A stretch of DNA of 64,000 nucleotides, taken from assembly GCA_017435385.1 (NCBI GenBank), contig JAFSFB010000014.1:1-64000 (forward strand), in the 5' to 3' direction. The notes below the pieces were generated by a model. The model worked only from the letters and a program-made list of their open reading frames with translations, had not been told where the DNA came from and searched no databases. The position numbers and the translations under genes are program-made. Shown piece after piece: positions 18,777-28,030 of this stretch (position 1 is its first letter; each line of letters opens with the position of its first letter). Source of the DNA: Clostridia bacterium (GTDB taxonomy: Bacteria > Bacillota > Clostridia > Oscillospirales > Acutalibacteraceae).

Positions 18777-19477
18777 GCATTGTCGGAAGAGTCCATTCGG
18801 TGCAGAGCCTCGGAACGGTTGACGGCCCCGGAATAAGATTTGTTGTTTTCCTTCAGGGCTGTAACCTTCGGTGCAAATGCTGCCATAATCCCGACACATG
18901 GGATATGAACGGCGGAAAAGAATGCACCGCTGAGGAGATAGCCGAAAAGGCATCGAGATATAAGGAATATTTCGGCAGCGAGGGCGGAATAACTCTTTCG
19001 GGAGGCGAACCGCTTTTGCAGGCTGATTTTGCGAGAGAGATTTTCAGGCTGTGTCACGAAAAGGGAATAAACACCTGCCTTGACACCTCGGGATGCATTA
19101 TGAATGATCCGGTCAAGGCTCTTCTCGGAGAAACCGACAGAGTCCTGCTCGACATCAAATATACCGACTATGAGCTTTACAGAGAAAATGTCGGCTGTTC
19201 AATGGCAAAGCCTCTTGAATTTCTCGGTTATCTTAACGAAAAGAAAATTCCCGTCACGCTCAGGCAGGTTATAATACCGACTCTGAATGACAGTGAGGAG
19301 AATATCGGCAGACTCAGAGAGATCGCAGAGAGCAATCTTTGCGTTGAAAAAACGGAGCTTCTTGCATTCAGAAAAATATGTCAGACGAAATATGACGAAA
19401 TGCAGATTCCGTTTCCGTTTGCCCATCTCCCGACCCCGACCTCGGAAACGATGGACAAACTCAATAAATTGCTTTAA
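18773..19477 (+). CDS. pflA: pyruvate formate-lyase activating enzyme
   Basis: Radical-SAM activase that installs the glycyl radical on PflB using S-adenosylmethionine. The 4Fe-4S ligands are C30, C34 and C37 (CNLRCKCC), and GGEP follows for SAM binding. No extra ferredoxin clusters are inserted, consistent with a PFL activase rather than a dehydratase activase. The start at 18773 overlaps the pflB stop as ATGA; an ATG two codons earlier is possible. Length 234 residues. A terminator follows directly. Confidence 0.95.
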   Translation: MSIVGRVHSVQSLGTVDGPGIRFVVFLQGCNLRCKCCHNPDTWDMNGGKECTAEEIAEKASRYKEYFGSEGGITLSGGEPLLQADFAREIFRLCHEKGINTCLDTSGCIMNDPVKALLGETDRVLLDIKYTDYELYRENVGCSMAKPLEFLGYLNEKKIPVTLRQVIIPTLNDSEENIGRLREIAESNLCVEKTELLAFRKICQTKYDEMQIPFPFAHLPTPTSETMDKLNKLL

Positions 19478-19485
19478 ATGCATAT

Positions 19486-19516
19486 GCCCCGTGCCGCTCG
19501 GTACGGGGCTGTTTTT
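19486..19516 (+). terminator. terminator of pflBA
   Basis: 10-bp GC-rich stem with one G-T pair (19486-19495 with 19500-19509), four-base loop, then a T-run. Confidence 0.85.
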
Positions 19517-19538
19517 ATAACGGACAATGAATAAAAAG

Positions 19539-19567
19539 TTGAATTGTGCGTTTTTTCGTTTTATAAT
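19539..19567 (+). promoter_or_regulatory. sigma-A promoter
   Basis: TTGAAT (19539-19544), 17-bp spacer, TATAAT (19562-19567), ahead of the MBL-fold gene. Confidence 0.65.
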
Positions 19568-19602
19568 AGAAAGTAATGTTTTGTGAAAGGGGAGAGGGTT
19601 CT

Positions 19603-20283
19603 GTGAAATTGACCTTTCTGGGAACGGGTGCCGCCGACTGGCAGGATAAAAAAGCGAAGGAATCGGGCGAGCTGCGCAGGTTTTCCTCGGCTCTGATCGA
19701 TGATGTTCTGCTCATCGATCCGGGTCCTCATGTCTTTGATGCTCTTGAGGCATTCGGCATCGATGTAAAGAAGATCAGATACATAATCAGCACCCATGAC
19801 CACAGCGATCATTTCTGCATCGACACGGTTAAAAGGCTGGAGTCTGCGGGTGCGGTGCTTTATCATTTTTCAGAAGGCGATTCAAAGAAAATCGGAAACT
19901 ATACCGTAAATGCGTATGGGGGCAACCATGCAACATGCGCAAAGACGGTTCATTTCATGATCGCAGACGGCCCCGACACATTGTTTTATGCTCTTGACGG
20001 GGCGTGGCTCTGCTATGAAGAATATATGGCTATAAAGGAATTCAGACCGGACCTTGCCGTGCTTGATGCGACGATAGGTGATGTTGACGGGGATTACCGT
20101 ATTTTTGAGCATAACAATCTGAATATGGTTATCGAAATGAAAAAATCCCTTGATCCCTATATCAAGAAATTCTGCATAAGCCATATGTCAAAAAACCTGC
20201 ACGGCGACCATACGGAGCTTGTAAAGAAAATGAGAAAGCATGACATAATTGCCGCATATGACGGGCTGACTCTGCGGTTCTGA
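19603..20283 (+). CDS. MBL-fold metallohydrolase (PhnP-like)
   Basis: Cytosolic metallo-beta-lactamase-fold hydrolase of 226 residues. The metal motif THDHSDH is present, with further histidines in GGNHA and LHGDH. The family includes phosphodiesterases and lactonases such as PhnP and RNase-Z-like proteins. I choose the GTG at 19603, which follows a purine-rich GGGGAGAGG and gives the usual VKLTFLGTGAA N-terminus; the ATG at 19576 lies before that ribosome site. It has its own promoter. The substrate is unknown. Confidence 0.75.
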   Translation: MKLTFLGTGAADWQDKKAKESGELRRFSSALIDDVLLIDPGPHVFDALEAFGIDVKKIRYIISTHDHSDHFCIDTVKRLESAGAVLYHFSEGDSKKIGNYTVNAYGGNHATCAKTVHFMIADGPDTLFYALDGAWLCYEEYMAIKEFRPDLAVLDATIGDVDGDYRIFEHNNLNMVIEMKKSLDPYIKKFCISHMSKNLHGDHTELVKKMRKHDIIAAYDGLTLRF

Positions 20284-20314
20284 CGGCGAAAATCAAGAAG
20301 ATTTTCAAATCGTC

Positions 20315-20343
20315 TTGACATTGGAATTTAATTATTTTATTAT
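20315..20343 (+). promoter_or_regulatory. sigma-A promoter
   Basis: TTGACA (20315-20320), 17-bp spacer, TATTAT (20338-20343), with a second TATAAT five bases further on. Confidence 0.65.
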
Positions 20344-20392
20344 ATAATGGAACGTTTATGTTGATATAATAATGTGAAGGGTGTGTTTTTAA

Positions 20393-22453
20393 GTGAATCA
20401 ACAGTATGAAGCGTTATTTACCCCTTGGAAAATCGGTAATGTAGAAATCAAGAACAGAATCGTTATGTGTCCCATGGGCGGCACATCTCTGTTCGGTTGG
20501 TTTGAACTCGGCGGCTGCCACTTTGACAAGGAAGCTGCAAAGCTTTTCCTTGAAAGAGCCAACAACAATGTCGGTCTTATCATCCCCGGCATTGCTCCTC
20601 TTCGTGACACATTCTGGGGCAAATGGCTCTGGCAGAATCCCAAGATGTTTGAAGACCTGAAAGAGTTTATGGACGAGATCCATAAGACGGGCGCAAAGCT
20701 GTTCGTTCAGCTTACGGCAGGTATGGGTCGTTCATGGGCTATCACCGAGCTTGTAGCACCTCTTCATAAGAATAAATTTACCCGTGCTCTTGTCAAGCCC
20801 ATTCTTGACACCTCGCACGAGCTTGCTTCTCCCAGCCCCCAGCCCTCACGCTGGGCTCATGACATCATCTGCCCCGAAATGACAAAGGAGCAGATCCATG
20901 AAATCATCGAAGCTTTTGCAAAGACTGCAAAGCTCTGCCGTGATGCAGGCGTTGACGGCGTTGAGGTTCATGCTGTTCACGAAGGCTATCTTCTTGACCA
21001 GTTTGCAATCGAATTCTTCAACAAGCGTACCGACGAATACGGCGGAAACTTTGAAAACAGATACCGTTTCGCAGTTGAGGTCGTCAAGGCAATCAAGGAA
21101 GCCTGCGGCAGCGATTATCCCGTTTCTCTGCGTTACTCGGTTGAATCAAAAATGAAGGGCTTCTGCGAAGGCGCAATGCCCGGCGAAGAATATACAGAGG
21201 TCGGCCGTGGCATGGCTGAATCCGAAAAGGCTGCAAAGTATCTTCAGGATGCAGGCTATGACATGCTCAATGCCGATAACGGTACATATGACTCATGGTA
21301 CTGGGCACATCCCCCCATGTATATGCCTCAGAACTGCAATCTCGAGGATGTTGCTCATATCAAGAAGTTTGTTGACATTCCCGTTGTCTGCGCAGGCCGT
21401 ATGGAGCCCGATGTCGGCGCCAAGGCTGTTGCTGACGGCATGATCGACGGTGTCGGTGTAGCCCGTCAGTTCCTTGCAGACCCCGAATGGGTCACAAAGA
21501 TCATTGAAGACAGAATCGAGGATATCAGACCTTGTATCTGCTGCCATAACGCATGCTTCAACTTCTCATCGTCAAAGGGACATGCAAACACTCAGGACCT
21601 TCTTGACACAATGGGACTTTCACGCTGCGCAATCAACCCCCTGACAATGCAGTCCAAGAAATACAGCATCAAGCCTGCAAAGAAGGCTAAGAAGATCGCT
21701 GTTATCGGCGGCGGCATCGGCGGCATGGAGGCTGCAATCGTTTGCGCAAAGAGAGGTCATAAGGTAACTCTTTACGAAAAGAGTGACAAGCTCGGCGGCG
21801 TATTCATCGCTGCTGCATCTCCCTCCTTCAAGGAGAAGGACCGTGATCTCATCGCATGGTATAACCGTGAGGTTGCAAAGCTTCCCATCGAGGTCAAGAT
21901 GAATACAGAGGTTAAGGATATCGCTTCCCTCGGTGCAGACGAGGTTATCGTCGCAACGGGCGCAAAGGCAAGACGCATTCCCATCAAGGGTGCCGACACA
22001 GCCATCGAAGCTGTTGATTTCCTTCTCGGCAACGCAGAAGTCGGCGAAAATGTTACCATCATCGGCGGCGGACTTACGGGCTGCGAAATCGCTTATGAGC
22101 TTTATCTCAACGGCAAGAAGCCCACGATCGTTGAAATGCAGGATGATCTTGTAACAACTCCCGGCATCGCTCTTGCCAACACAAGCTATCTCAGAGATTT
22201 CTTCAAGACAAACAATGTTCCCGTTCACCTTGAAACCTCCGTTTGCGAAATCGGCAACGGCAGCGTAACCGTTAAGGATAAGGACGGAAAGACCTTTGAA
22301 ATTCCCGCAGACTCGGTTATCATGTCTGTCGGTTATGTTCCCACTCCTCTTGTACCCAAGAGCAAGCATGTTCATGTTATCGGCGACGCCGCAAAGGTCG
22401 GCAATCTCCGCACGGTTATCTGGGGCGCATGGGATGTTGCAATGAAGCTGTAA
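20393..22453 (+). CDS. BaiCD/2-enoate reductase-like oxidoreductase
   Basis: Three-domain enoate reductase of 686 residues. An N-terminal FMN TIM barrel (NRIVMCPMGG, VHAVHEGYLLDQF) is followed by a 4Fe-4S cysteine cluster around residue 380 (CICCHNAC, later a single C). A C-terminal FAD/NAD(P) domain begins with VIGGGIGGMEAA and has a second dinucleotide fold at IIGGGLTGCE. Relatives reduce 2-enoates, dienoyl-CoA or bile-acid enones (BaiCD/BaiH). Translation starts at GTG, with GAAGGG upstream at rather long spacing. It is a single gene with its own promoter and terminator. The substrate is not determinable, although it complements the OYE-like enzyme at 9.2 kb. Confidence 0.87.
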   Translation: MNQQYEALFTPWKIGNVEIKNRIVMCPMGGTSLFGWFELGGCHFDKEAAKLFLERANNNVGLIIPGIAPLRDTFWGKWLWQNPKMFEDLKEFMDEIHKTGAKLFVQLTAGMGRSWAITELVAPLHKNKFTRALVKPILDTSHELASPSPQPSRWAHDIICPEMTKEQIHEIIEAFAKTAKLCRDAGVDGVEVHAVHEGYLLDQFAIEFFNKRTDEYGGNFENRYRFAVEVVKAIKEACGSDYPVSLRYSVESKMKGFCEGAMPGEEYTEVGRGMAESEKAAKYLQDAGYDMLNADNGTYDSWYWAHPPMYMPQNCNLEDVAHIKKFVDIPVVCAGRMEPDVGAKAVADGMIDGVGVARQFLADPEWVTKIIEDRIEDIRPCICCHNACFNFSSSKGHANTQDLLDTMGLSRCAINPLTMQSKKYSIKPAKKAKKIAVIGGGIGGMEAAIVCAKRGHKVTLYEKSDKLGGVFIAAASPSFKEKDRDLIAWYNREVAKLPIEVKMNTEVKDIASLGADEVIVATGAKARRIPIKGADTAIEAVDFLLGNAEVGENVTIIGGGLTGCEIAYELYLNGKKPTIVEMQDDLVTTPGIALANTSYLRDFFKTNNVPVHLETSVCEIGNGSVTVKDKDGKTFEIPADSVIMSVGYVPTPLVPKSKHVHVIGDAAKVGNLRTVIWGAWDVAMKL

Positions 22454-22466
22454 TTAATTGAATTTA

Positions 22467-22499
22467 AAGGGCGGTTCAAAAACCGCCCTTGACTTTTTA
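22467..22499 (+). terminator. terminator of the enoate reductase gene
   Basis: Perfect 10-bp stem AAGGGCGGTT/AACCGCCCTT (22467-22476, 22481-22490), CAAA loop, followed by a T-run. Confidence 0.85.
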
Positions 22500-22513
22500 T
22501 GGGAGGAAACTGC

Positions 22514-23218
22514 ATGCCTGCTGTTCACATAAAGCAAAAAGGATTTAACGGACATATAAAAGAAATACTCAATGCTATGCCCGAACTGCCCGAACACAAT
22601 TGGCTGATAACAGATTTGGAATGTTATGATTATTGCGGTTGGGACGGTTGCGAAAAATGGGCAGAAAGCAGACTTTTTCTTTCTGATGAAGAATTACGTC
22701 ATGATGTGAATTTAAGGGATATGCAGTTTGTGTGGGGTGCATTTTCCGCCTTGCCGAAAAGCATTACCAAAGAAGATGCATTGAACTATCCTGATATCGG
22801 ACTTGACGGTGATTGTGACGGGATTTTTTTCAAAAACATTATACTTCCGCAACAACCGAATTCAATTCTTGAAATATGGTCGGTAGATTCAACATATGTA
22901 ATGGTTGTTGCACATGATCCCGATTATCTTAAACCGTTTTATAATCTCGATTGTGAAGTTCATGACGAGGAGCTTTATAATCAGAAAATGAATTCCGAAC
23001 TTTGCAGAATCAGAAATGCATTAAAAGTGATAAATTCAGATATCCCCGAAAACAAAGCGGATGCAATCCAATGGCATTGTTGGAGAAACCTTTTCTTGAA
23101 TTCCGATAAATATCACGACGATGAAACCGTTGCTGAACAGGTCAAGAAATCAATGGAGTATATAGAAGAAAAAGGTTTTTACGACAGCGGATTTTATTGG
23201 AATCCGTATGAAGCGTAG
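22514..23218 (+). CDS. hypothetical acidic protein
   Basis: Soluble 234-residue protein, acidic and rich in Trp and aromatic residues, with no signal peptide or membrane segment; I recognise no family. GGGAGGA at 22500-22506 fixes the start; an in-frame ATG at 22499 lies before it. It starts only 23 bases after the preceding terminator stem, with no separate promoter visible. Its bases are AT-richer than the gene upstream. Together with the arm-like repeats downstream this suggests it belongs to an older insertion. Its look (acidic, single domain, near a mobile element) recalls immunity proteins, but that is a guess. Confidence 0.7.
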   Translation: MPAVHIKQKGFNGHIKEILNAMPELPEHNWLITDLECYDYCGWDGCEKWAESRLFLSDEELRHDVNLRDMQFVWGAFSALPKSITKEDALNYPDIGLDGDCDGIFFKNIILPQQPNSILEIWSVDSTYVMVVAHDPDYLKPFYNLDCEVHDEELYNQKMNSELCRIRNALKVINSDIPENKADAIQWHCWRNLFLNSDKYHDDETVAEQVKKSMEYIEEKGFYDSGFYWNPYEA

Positions 23219-23245
23219 TTTGTAAAATGAAATAAGCAAAACAAA

Positions 23246-23280
23246 AAGAGCTAACTGACTATGAAAATCAGTTAGCTCTT
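23246..23280 (+). terminator. strong terminator-like hairpin
   Basis: Perfect 13-bp stem (23246-23258 with 23268-23280) following the hypothetical gene, with A-rich 5' flank and a moderately T-rich 3' flank. Confidence 0.75.
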
Positions 23281-23298
23281 AGCTTTTGGATAATTCAG

Positions 23299-23318
23299 AT
23301 GTTGCCAAAATGTTGCCA
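23299..23318 (+). repeat. tandem ATGTTGCCA arm-like repeat
   Basis: ATGTTGCCA occurs at 23299-23307 and 23310-23318 with an 11-bp period, and a weaker copy (ATGTTGGCA) follows at about 23330. The 11-bp period is the same as in the element arm sites at 23572 and 51267, but the sequence differs. It may be the arm site of a different integrase, left by an older element. Confidence 0.45.
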
Positions 23319-23417
23319 CGGAGCATACGATGTTGGCAAGGCGAAAAGAATCTGCCCACCGAAAATATTGTCGCACTGCTCACTTGGAGCGCTTCGCATT
23401 GCTCTGTATTTTCGGCA

Positions 23418-23465
23418 AATAATCACCTTCGCTTCTTCTGCCGCAGGCAGCGCTCGGTGATTATT
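23418..23465. repeat. 10-bp inverted repeat overlapping attL
   Basis: AATAATCACC (23418-23427) is the exact inverse of GGTGATTATT (23456-23465), and the right arm runs into the attL core. Nothing comparable is seen at the guaA end, so it belongs to the left flank. Confidence 0.5.
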
Positions 23466-23472
23466 CCCACTC
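23460..23472. other. attL core
   Basis: ATTATTCCCACTC, identical to the guaA 3' end at 51347-51359; after one mismatch the next two bases also agree. This is the distal copy created by integration. Confidence 0.8.
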
Positions 23473-23571
23473 CATTCACGGGCGTATATCAATACGGTTT
23501 TTGTGTTATTTTAAGTGTTTTTATTATCAATATTATCATAAAATCTCTTCTAAAATTTTGAGTATTAAAAT

Positions 23572-23597
23572 TTTTAGTACGATTTTAGTACGCTCGG
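23572..23597 (+). repeat. left integrase arm sites
   Basis: Two TTTTAGTACG units with an 11-bp period, then CTCGG. The whole 26 bp matches 51267-51292 with one change and lies about 100 bp inside attL. Confidence 0.75.
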
Positions 23598-23620
23598 AAG
23601 AATAGGGAGTGGTTATGTTG

Positions 23621-23797
23621 TTAACAGTAGAATTTTTCGTCAAAATACTTTTTGGGAACTCTACCGCTGATAATGATGAATCCTTTTTCGGCCAATTCAT
23701 CGTTAAGCTTTCTTATAATGCGATATGCAGTCGGACGTGATATAGTTAAAAGTTCCGCAACATCATCTGCAGTATAAAATACTTTTGAACTTACCAT
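23621..23797 (-). CDS. Xis-like small helix-turn-helix protein
   Basis: 58-residue DNA-binding protein. It has a MerR/excisionase-type helix-turn-helix (YTADDVAELLTISRPTAYRI, residues 8-27) and a wing-like end (IISGRVPKKYFDEKF). AGGAG precedes the ATG. Such proteins are typical excisionases or small regulators beside tyrosine integrases; here it lies at the opposite end of the element from the integrase, next to the left arm sites. It probably bends DNA during excision. Confidence 0.75.
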   Translation of the reverse strand: MVSSKVFYTADDVAELLTISRPTAYRIIRKLNDELAEKGFIIISGRVPKKYFDEKFYC

Positions 23798-23912
23798 ATA
23801 ATTTCTCCTATTACATTAGATTTTTGAGAAACTTCTTTATCTGTAAAAGTCGTAATATGTATTAATTTTCATTCTAAGACACAGCATCAAATCTTATGTC
23901 AATCTCTCGATT

Positions 23913-23925
23913 AAAGTATGTAAGA
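23913..23925 (-). promoter_or_regulatory. element motif TCTTACATACTTT, copy 1
   Basis: The only copy on the minus strand, facing the Xis-like gene, whose start lies 115 bases downstream. See the finding on this motif. The 286-bp gap between the Xis-like gene and the TPR gene otherwise holds the TPR promoter and AT-rich sequence. Confidence 0.6.
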
Positions 23926-24005
23926 ATGAAAATCTTTTGTGGATATTTATACTGTTGTTTTATAAAAAGTTTTCAAAATAGGTTATGAACATTTTGTTAA
24001 AACGA

Positions 24006-24034
24006 TTGAAAGAAGTATTATAAAGTATTATAAT
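24006..24034 (+). promoter_or_regulatory. sigma-A promoter of TPR gene
   Basis: TTGAAA (24006-24011), 17-bp spacer, TATAAT (24029-24034). Confidence 0.7.
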
Positions 24035-24083
24035 ATTTATTGTGAAAATTTGTTTATATATGTAATTAATTCGAGGTATACAA

Positions 24084-27000
24084 ATGGGTATTTTCAAAAA
24101 ACTGGTTGGTACAATTGCAGAGAAATTCTTGGATACAAAAGCAGAAGATTTCATTACCGAATTATCTGGCAAATATAAAGACACACGCATTGAAAAGGAT
24201 ATAAAAAATTTTTTACTTGATAAATATGGTTCAGAAATTTATTTTAATGATTTGGATTCGTTTATAATGAATAATCATTTACTTGAAAACTTGATTGATT
24301 CATTGCACGGCAGACCAAGCGTGCAACCTATCAGTAAAAAGGGGTTTGTAATTAAGAATTTAAAATTATTTCTTAACTTATTTCCTGGATACAAAAAGAA
24401 AAAAGTTTTGTGTTCAAAAATAAAAATGTCATTTGAAAATTTATATGATTATGTTGTTCTTAATATAAATAAGCTTAATCCGTATTCAGATGTAGGAATA
24501 TTGCAGAATGATATGCATCGTATGAGTGCTGAAATGAAGTTTGATCAAGATAAGATTTTTGTTGCAACAGCCGAAACAAATGAGAATGTTAAAAAATTAT
24601 TAGATTTGATTTCTCCACAACAATCGGTTGTTGAAACTGCATCTCAAGATTTGTTTGATTATTCGGAAACATCCAGCAAATATATATCTAAAATTAAAAA
24701 GATAGAATCGGAATTTCAATGTAAACATTTATATAGAGAAGCCTTGGAGTTATATTTTGAGCTTTTCAGAGAAATTTCTATTGATTTTAGCGGAAAGTCT
24801 CATCCTCAAATCAATCAAATGATTTGCTCTTTAAATTGTAACATTGCGTTATGTCAGTACAATCTTGGAGAGGAAGAAAAAGCGCTTTTAAGTCTTTCTA
24901 AAATCGAAAAAAATGCAGCAAAAGATAGTAAAACCTTTCATTTTGTTTCTGCAGCATTTATTATTCAAAGTCTTAATTCGGAAAAATACAATATAGCAAA
25001 AGAACATTTGGAACACGCATTGGAGCTTGACCCCAAATACCATAGAGCTTTTTTACTTAAAAAGTATCTTCAAGCTATTATGAGTGCAACAAATCTGACA
25101 AACTGTATTTCTGAATTGGATGACTTTTTTTCAGATATAATTTCTGAAGAAAAAGACAAAGTGTTAATTGCTGAATACTATATGCACAGAGGGCTAATTA
25201 GACAGAATTTAAATGATCCTTATGCAGCTTCAGATGATTTTATTAAGGCTTATGAATATGGTTATGATCCTCTTATATCAAAATATAATCTTGCACTTGC
25301 TTATTATGGACAATCTATTGAAGGATTTCCAAAAGGTATAAGACTTTTTGCTCCTCAGATTAAATATCAACCAATGATAAAGTCTATAGAAATACTTGAA
25401 GAGATAATCTTTGATGAAAGAGTAAACGAACAACAAAACGCATTGATTAAGAACCGCTCAATTAGCGTGTATGTTTCTGCTTGTCAGTTATTAGGCGTTG
25501 ATCATAAGCTTGATATTTCAAACGATTTATTGAAAACTGTTGAAGATTATGAAACTCTTAGGGGTATTTTGCTTGGAGGTAAAAACGAGCTTACGGATGA
25601 AGAAATTGGTTTTCTTGATAGCAGTGATAAGTTATATTATGAAATTAAATGCTTGCTTGAATCTGAAAGTTTTGAAAAAGTTGAGCAGCTTCTTTCGGGT
25701 ATAATAGAAAGTCCAGATGGAGTTTTAACTGAACCTAATTGGCACATTCTTTTGCAAGTATCACTTATTCTTAAGAATCCTGATAAATATTGGAAGTATA
25801 AAAAACAAGCTGTAGAAACCAATAACTTTGAGATGGATTTTACTGCAATGGATGCATGTGCATTTGAGTTAGAAGGACAAAAAGAAAAAGCTAAAGACTT
25901 GTTTGATGAGATAGCACAGAATTCATTGCATTATCATGATTTGAGCAATTGTTTAAGGTTTTACAGGAGAAACAATTTTGTTGAAGAAACAATTGTTCTA
26001 TATTTAAGAATTCATGAATTATCAAATAATAAATATGTTTTTATTGAAGATATTGATAATTTCTATGGTGAGGCTATAAGTTATTTAGTGAATAATCATT
26101 ATACTGATGTTAAAAAAATACTTGAAGATATTTTGCCAATAGTATCAAGGGTTGTATTTTTGAGACTTCAGCAAACATATTATTCATCTCAGAATGACAT
26201 TCCAAAACTCAATGATTGTTTTTCTGAGATAATACAGCTTTCAGATGAATTTAGTGATTGGTTTAACAAAGCACTGTGTTTGAGATGGTTATTCCGATAT
26301 GATGAAGCATTGGATTTTTGTCAACAATTAATGGCTAAAAATATCAGTAAAGAAGAAAAAACTAAACTTTATTGGCTTATGAGTGATTTACATCTTTTCA
26401 AAAACAATCTTAAGCAAAGTTTTGAATATGCTTTAAATGCTCATGAATTAAACAAAGAAAACCCATATGAACAGAGTCATCAGGCACTACTTGCACGCTC
26501 AATGCGTTGCAACCGTTTTGAAGCATTGCAGACGGTTTCTGATTTCCAAAAAACACATCCGGTTGTTGTTGATTGGTTTAAAACAATTCAAATAAAAGAA
26601 GATGAAGATTTTATAGAAACACTAAAAGATAATCTTCCAAATAATGATGACTATCTGGCTACAGAAAACAACATCGCGAGATTATATCGTACAGGAAATG
26701 TTCCGATGAACTTAATTCGTAATCGTTATCACAGCTGGGGTAGTTTTTTTGAGTTTGCTCGGCAAAACAAGCTGTTTATTTGTACGGGTATTATTGATGA
26801 ATTAAAAGAAGAACAAGAGTTAATTGCTGAAGATGTTGTTGTTGATGAACAAACATTAGTGATTATGGCGCACTATGGCTGTTTAGAAGCATTAAATAAA
26901 ATCAAATATATTCACATTAACTATGGCTCTATAGTTGATCTTCTTATTGATTATCAGAAATATGATTTTCAATTCGCAGAAAAGGCTTTGAACTGGATTC

Positions 27001-27707
27001 ATGAGGCAAAAAACATAGTTTTCGAACCTGACGGCTATGTTGAAGAAAACAGCGAAATAACAAAAGCTTTTTCAAGGAATTTCACTGCATGTTGCAACAT
27101 AGCCAAGAGAGCTAATATTCCTTTCCTTTTCAGCGATTATGTTGCGAAAAAATTCCAAAAAATTTCTGGATTAGGTTTGCCGTGTGATGTTAATTTTGTT
27201 AGTATACCCGCTGCTTGTCGACATATGGATAAAGATGGTTTATCAGATGAATTAAATGAAATGCTGTACAGTTTATTGAAAAATTGTACTTTTGTCAGTT
27301 TCAATTCAAGCACAATAATGTACGTTATAAAAAACAACAACTATACTGTAACAAAAGATTTGCTTTCGCCCTTTTTTATTTGTAAACCAGAATATGACTT
27401 AAATAGTTTTGCTTCAGTTTATCTGCATACTATTATTTTATTACTGAACAAAGAAAAACCTGATTTAGCTGTTTCCTTTACTGAATTGGTGTTGGATGAT
27501 TTAATCAGGGTATGGAAAAAAGGTACACGTTACAGATATCTTGCAAAGCGTCTCTTAAATAAAGAAGCGGAGATTGTTGCTGAAAACATCAAGAAATATG
27601 TTGAAAAAACTCTTGGCGCAATAATAAATATTTATACCGTTCTACCAGAAGAGTTGATTCCTTATTATCAAAAAATAAAGAGTTACCTTGATGCAGATCA
27701 AAAATAA
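24084..27707 (+). CDS. large TPR protein with PIN-like C-terminal domain
   Basis: 1207-residue soluble protein with no signal peptide. Residues 1-200 form a helical N-terminal domain I do not recognise. Residues ~200-870 contain many degenerate tetratricopeptide repeats (for example AKEHLEHALELDPKYHRAFL). A compact domain from ~920 reads VVVDEQTLVIMAHYGCL and later IPFLFSDYVAKKF. The hydrophobic-Asp start and the later Ser-Asp resemble PIN-type nuclease folds found at the ends of large TPR proteins in bacterial conflict systems. GAGGTAT precedes the ATG. It is monocistronic, with a sigma-A promoter and terminator. A sensor-plus-RNase defence role is inference. Confidence 0.65.
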   Translation: MGIFKKLVGTIAEKFLDTKAEDFITELSGKYKDTRIEKDIKNFLLDKYGSEIYFNDLDSFIMNNHLLENLIDSLHGRPSVQPISKKGFVIKNLKLFLNLFPGYKKKKVLCSKIKMSFENLYDYVVLNINKLNPYSDVGILQNDMHRMSAEMKFDQDKIFVATAETNENVKKLLDLISPQQSVVETASQDLFDYSETSSKYISKIKKIESEFQCKHLYREALELYFELFREISIDFSGKSHPQINQMICSLNCNIALCQYNLGEEEKALLSLSKIEKNAAKDSKTFHFVSAAFIIQSLNSEKYNIAKEHLEHALELDPKYHRAFLLKKYLQAIMSATNLTNCISELDDFFSDIISEEKDKVLIAEYYMHRGLIRQNLNDPYAASDDFIKAYEYGYDPLISKYNLALAYYGQSIEGFPKGIRLFAPQIKYQPMIKSIEILEEIIFDERVNEQQNALIKNRSISVYVSACQLLGVDHKLDISNDLLKTVEDYETLRGILLGGKNELTDEEIGFLDSSDKLYYEIKCLLESESFEKVEQLLSGIIESPDGVLTEPNWHILLQVSLILKNPDKYWKYKKQAVETNNFEMDFTAMDACAFELEGQKEKAKDLFDEIAQNSLHYHDLSNCLRFYRRNNFVEETIVLYLRIHELSNNKYVFIEDIDNFYGEAISYLVNNHYTDVKKILEDILPIVSRVVFLRLQQTYYSSQNDIPKLNDCFSEIIQLSDEFSDWFNKALCLRWLFRYDEALDFCQQLMAKNISKEEKTKLYWLMSDLHLFKNNLKQSFEYALNAHELNKENPYEQSHQALLARSMRCNRFEALQTVSDFQKTHPVVVDWFKTIQIKEDEDFIETLKDNLPNNDDYLATENNIARLYRTGNVPMNLIRNRYHSWGSFFEFARQNKLFICTGIIDELKEEQELIAEDVVVDEQTLVIMAHYGCLEALNKIKYIHINYGSIVDLLIDYQKYDFQFAEKALNWIHEAKNIVFEPDGYVEENSEITKAFSRNFTACCNIAKRANIPFLFSDYVAKKFQKISGLGLPCDVNFVSIPAACRHMDKDGLSDELNEMLYSLLKNCTFVSFNSSTIMYVIKNNNYTVTKDLLSPFFICKPEYDLNSFASVYLHTIILLLNKEKPDLAVSFTELVLDDLIRVWKKGTRYRYLAKRLLNKEAEIVAENIKKYVEKTLGAIINIYTVLPEELIPYYQKIKSYLDADQK

Positions 27708-27721
27708 AACAATAAACATAG

Positions 27722-27760
27722 AGAGCTGTTATGTACTTCATAATGGCTCTTTAGTTTTTT
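27722..27760 (+). terminator. terminator of TPR gene
   Basis: 12-bp stem with two G-T pairs (27722-27733 with 27739-27750), followed by TTAG and six T. Confidence 0.8.
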
Positions 27761-27830
27761 GTATGGTATATAAAAGTTTTTGTTTCTTACAAAATTTAAC
27801 TTGCATTTGTACTTAACTACTGGAGAAGAG

Positions 27831-27880
27831 AAAAAGCCAGAATCTACAATTTCAACTGTAGATTTTGGCTTTTTGTTTTG
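27831..27880 (+). terminator. second terminator-like hairpin
   Basis: 18-bp stem with one G-T pair (27831-27848 with 27857-27874), flanked by A-rich and T-rich sequence, so it could stop transcription from either side. It lies in the 323-bp gap (27708-28030) between the TPR gene and the convergent AbiEi-like gene. A one-mismatch copy of the element motif (TCTTACATATTTT, 27907-27919) follows. No gene is supported in the gap. Confidence 0.65.
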
Positions 27881-28030
27881 TTCAGAAAAACGAGTTGATT
27901 TTAATTTCTTACATATTTTATGAAGAGGAACGTAAATTATAAACAAATTTTCAAAAACCGCAGACTGATTTTAAAAGTATAAAAGTACAACAGTAATACA
28001 GTCTCAGTGATTAGTTGTATTTATATTTTA

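Noticed and set aside
23286..23561. 91-codon plus-strand open frame across attL
   Set aside because: Runs across arm-like repeats, the inverted repeat and att core; no ribosome site and odd composition. The sequence is better explained as recombination sites.
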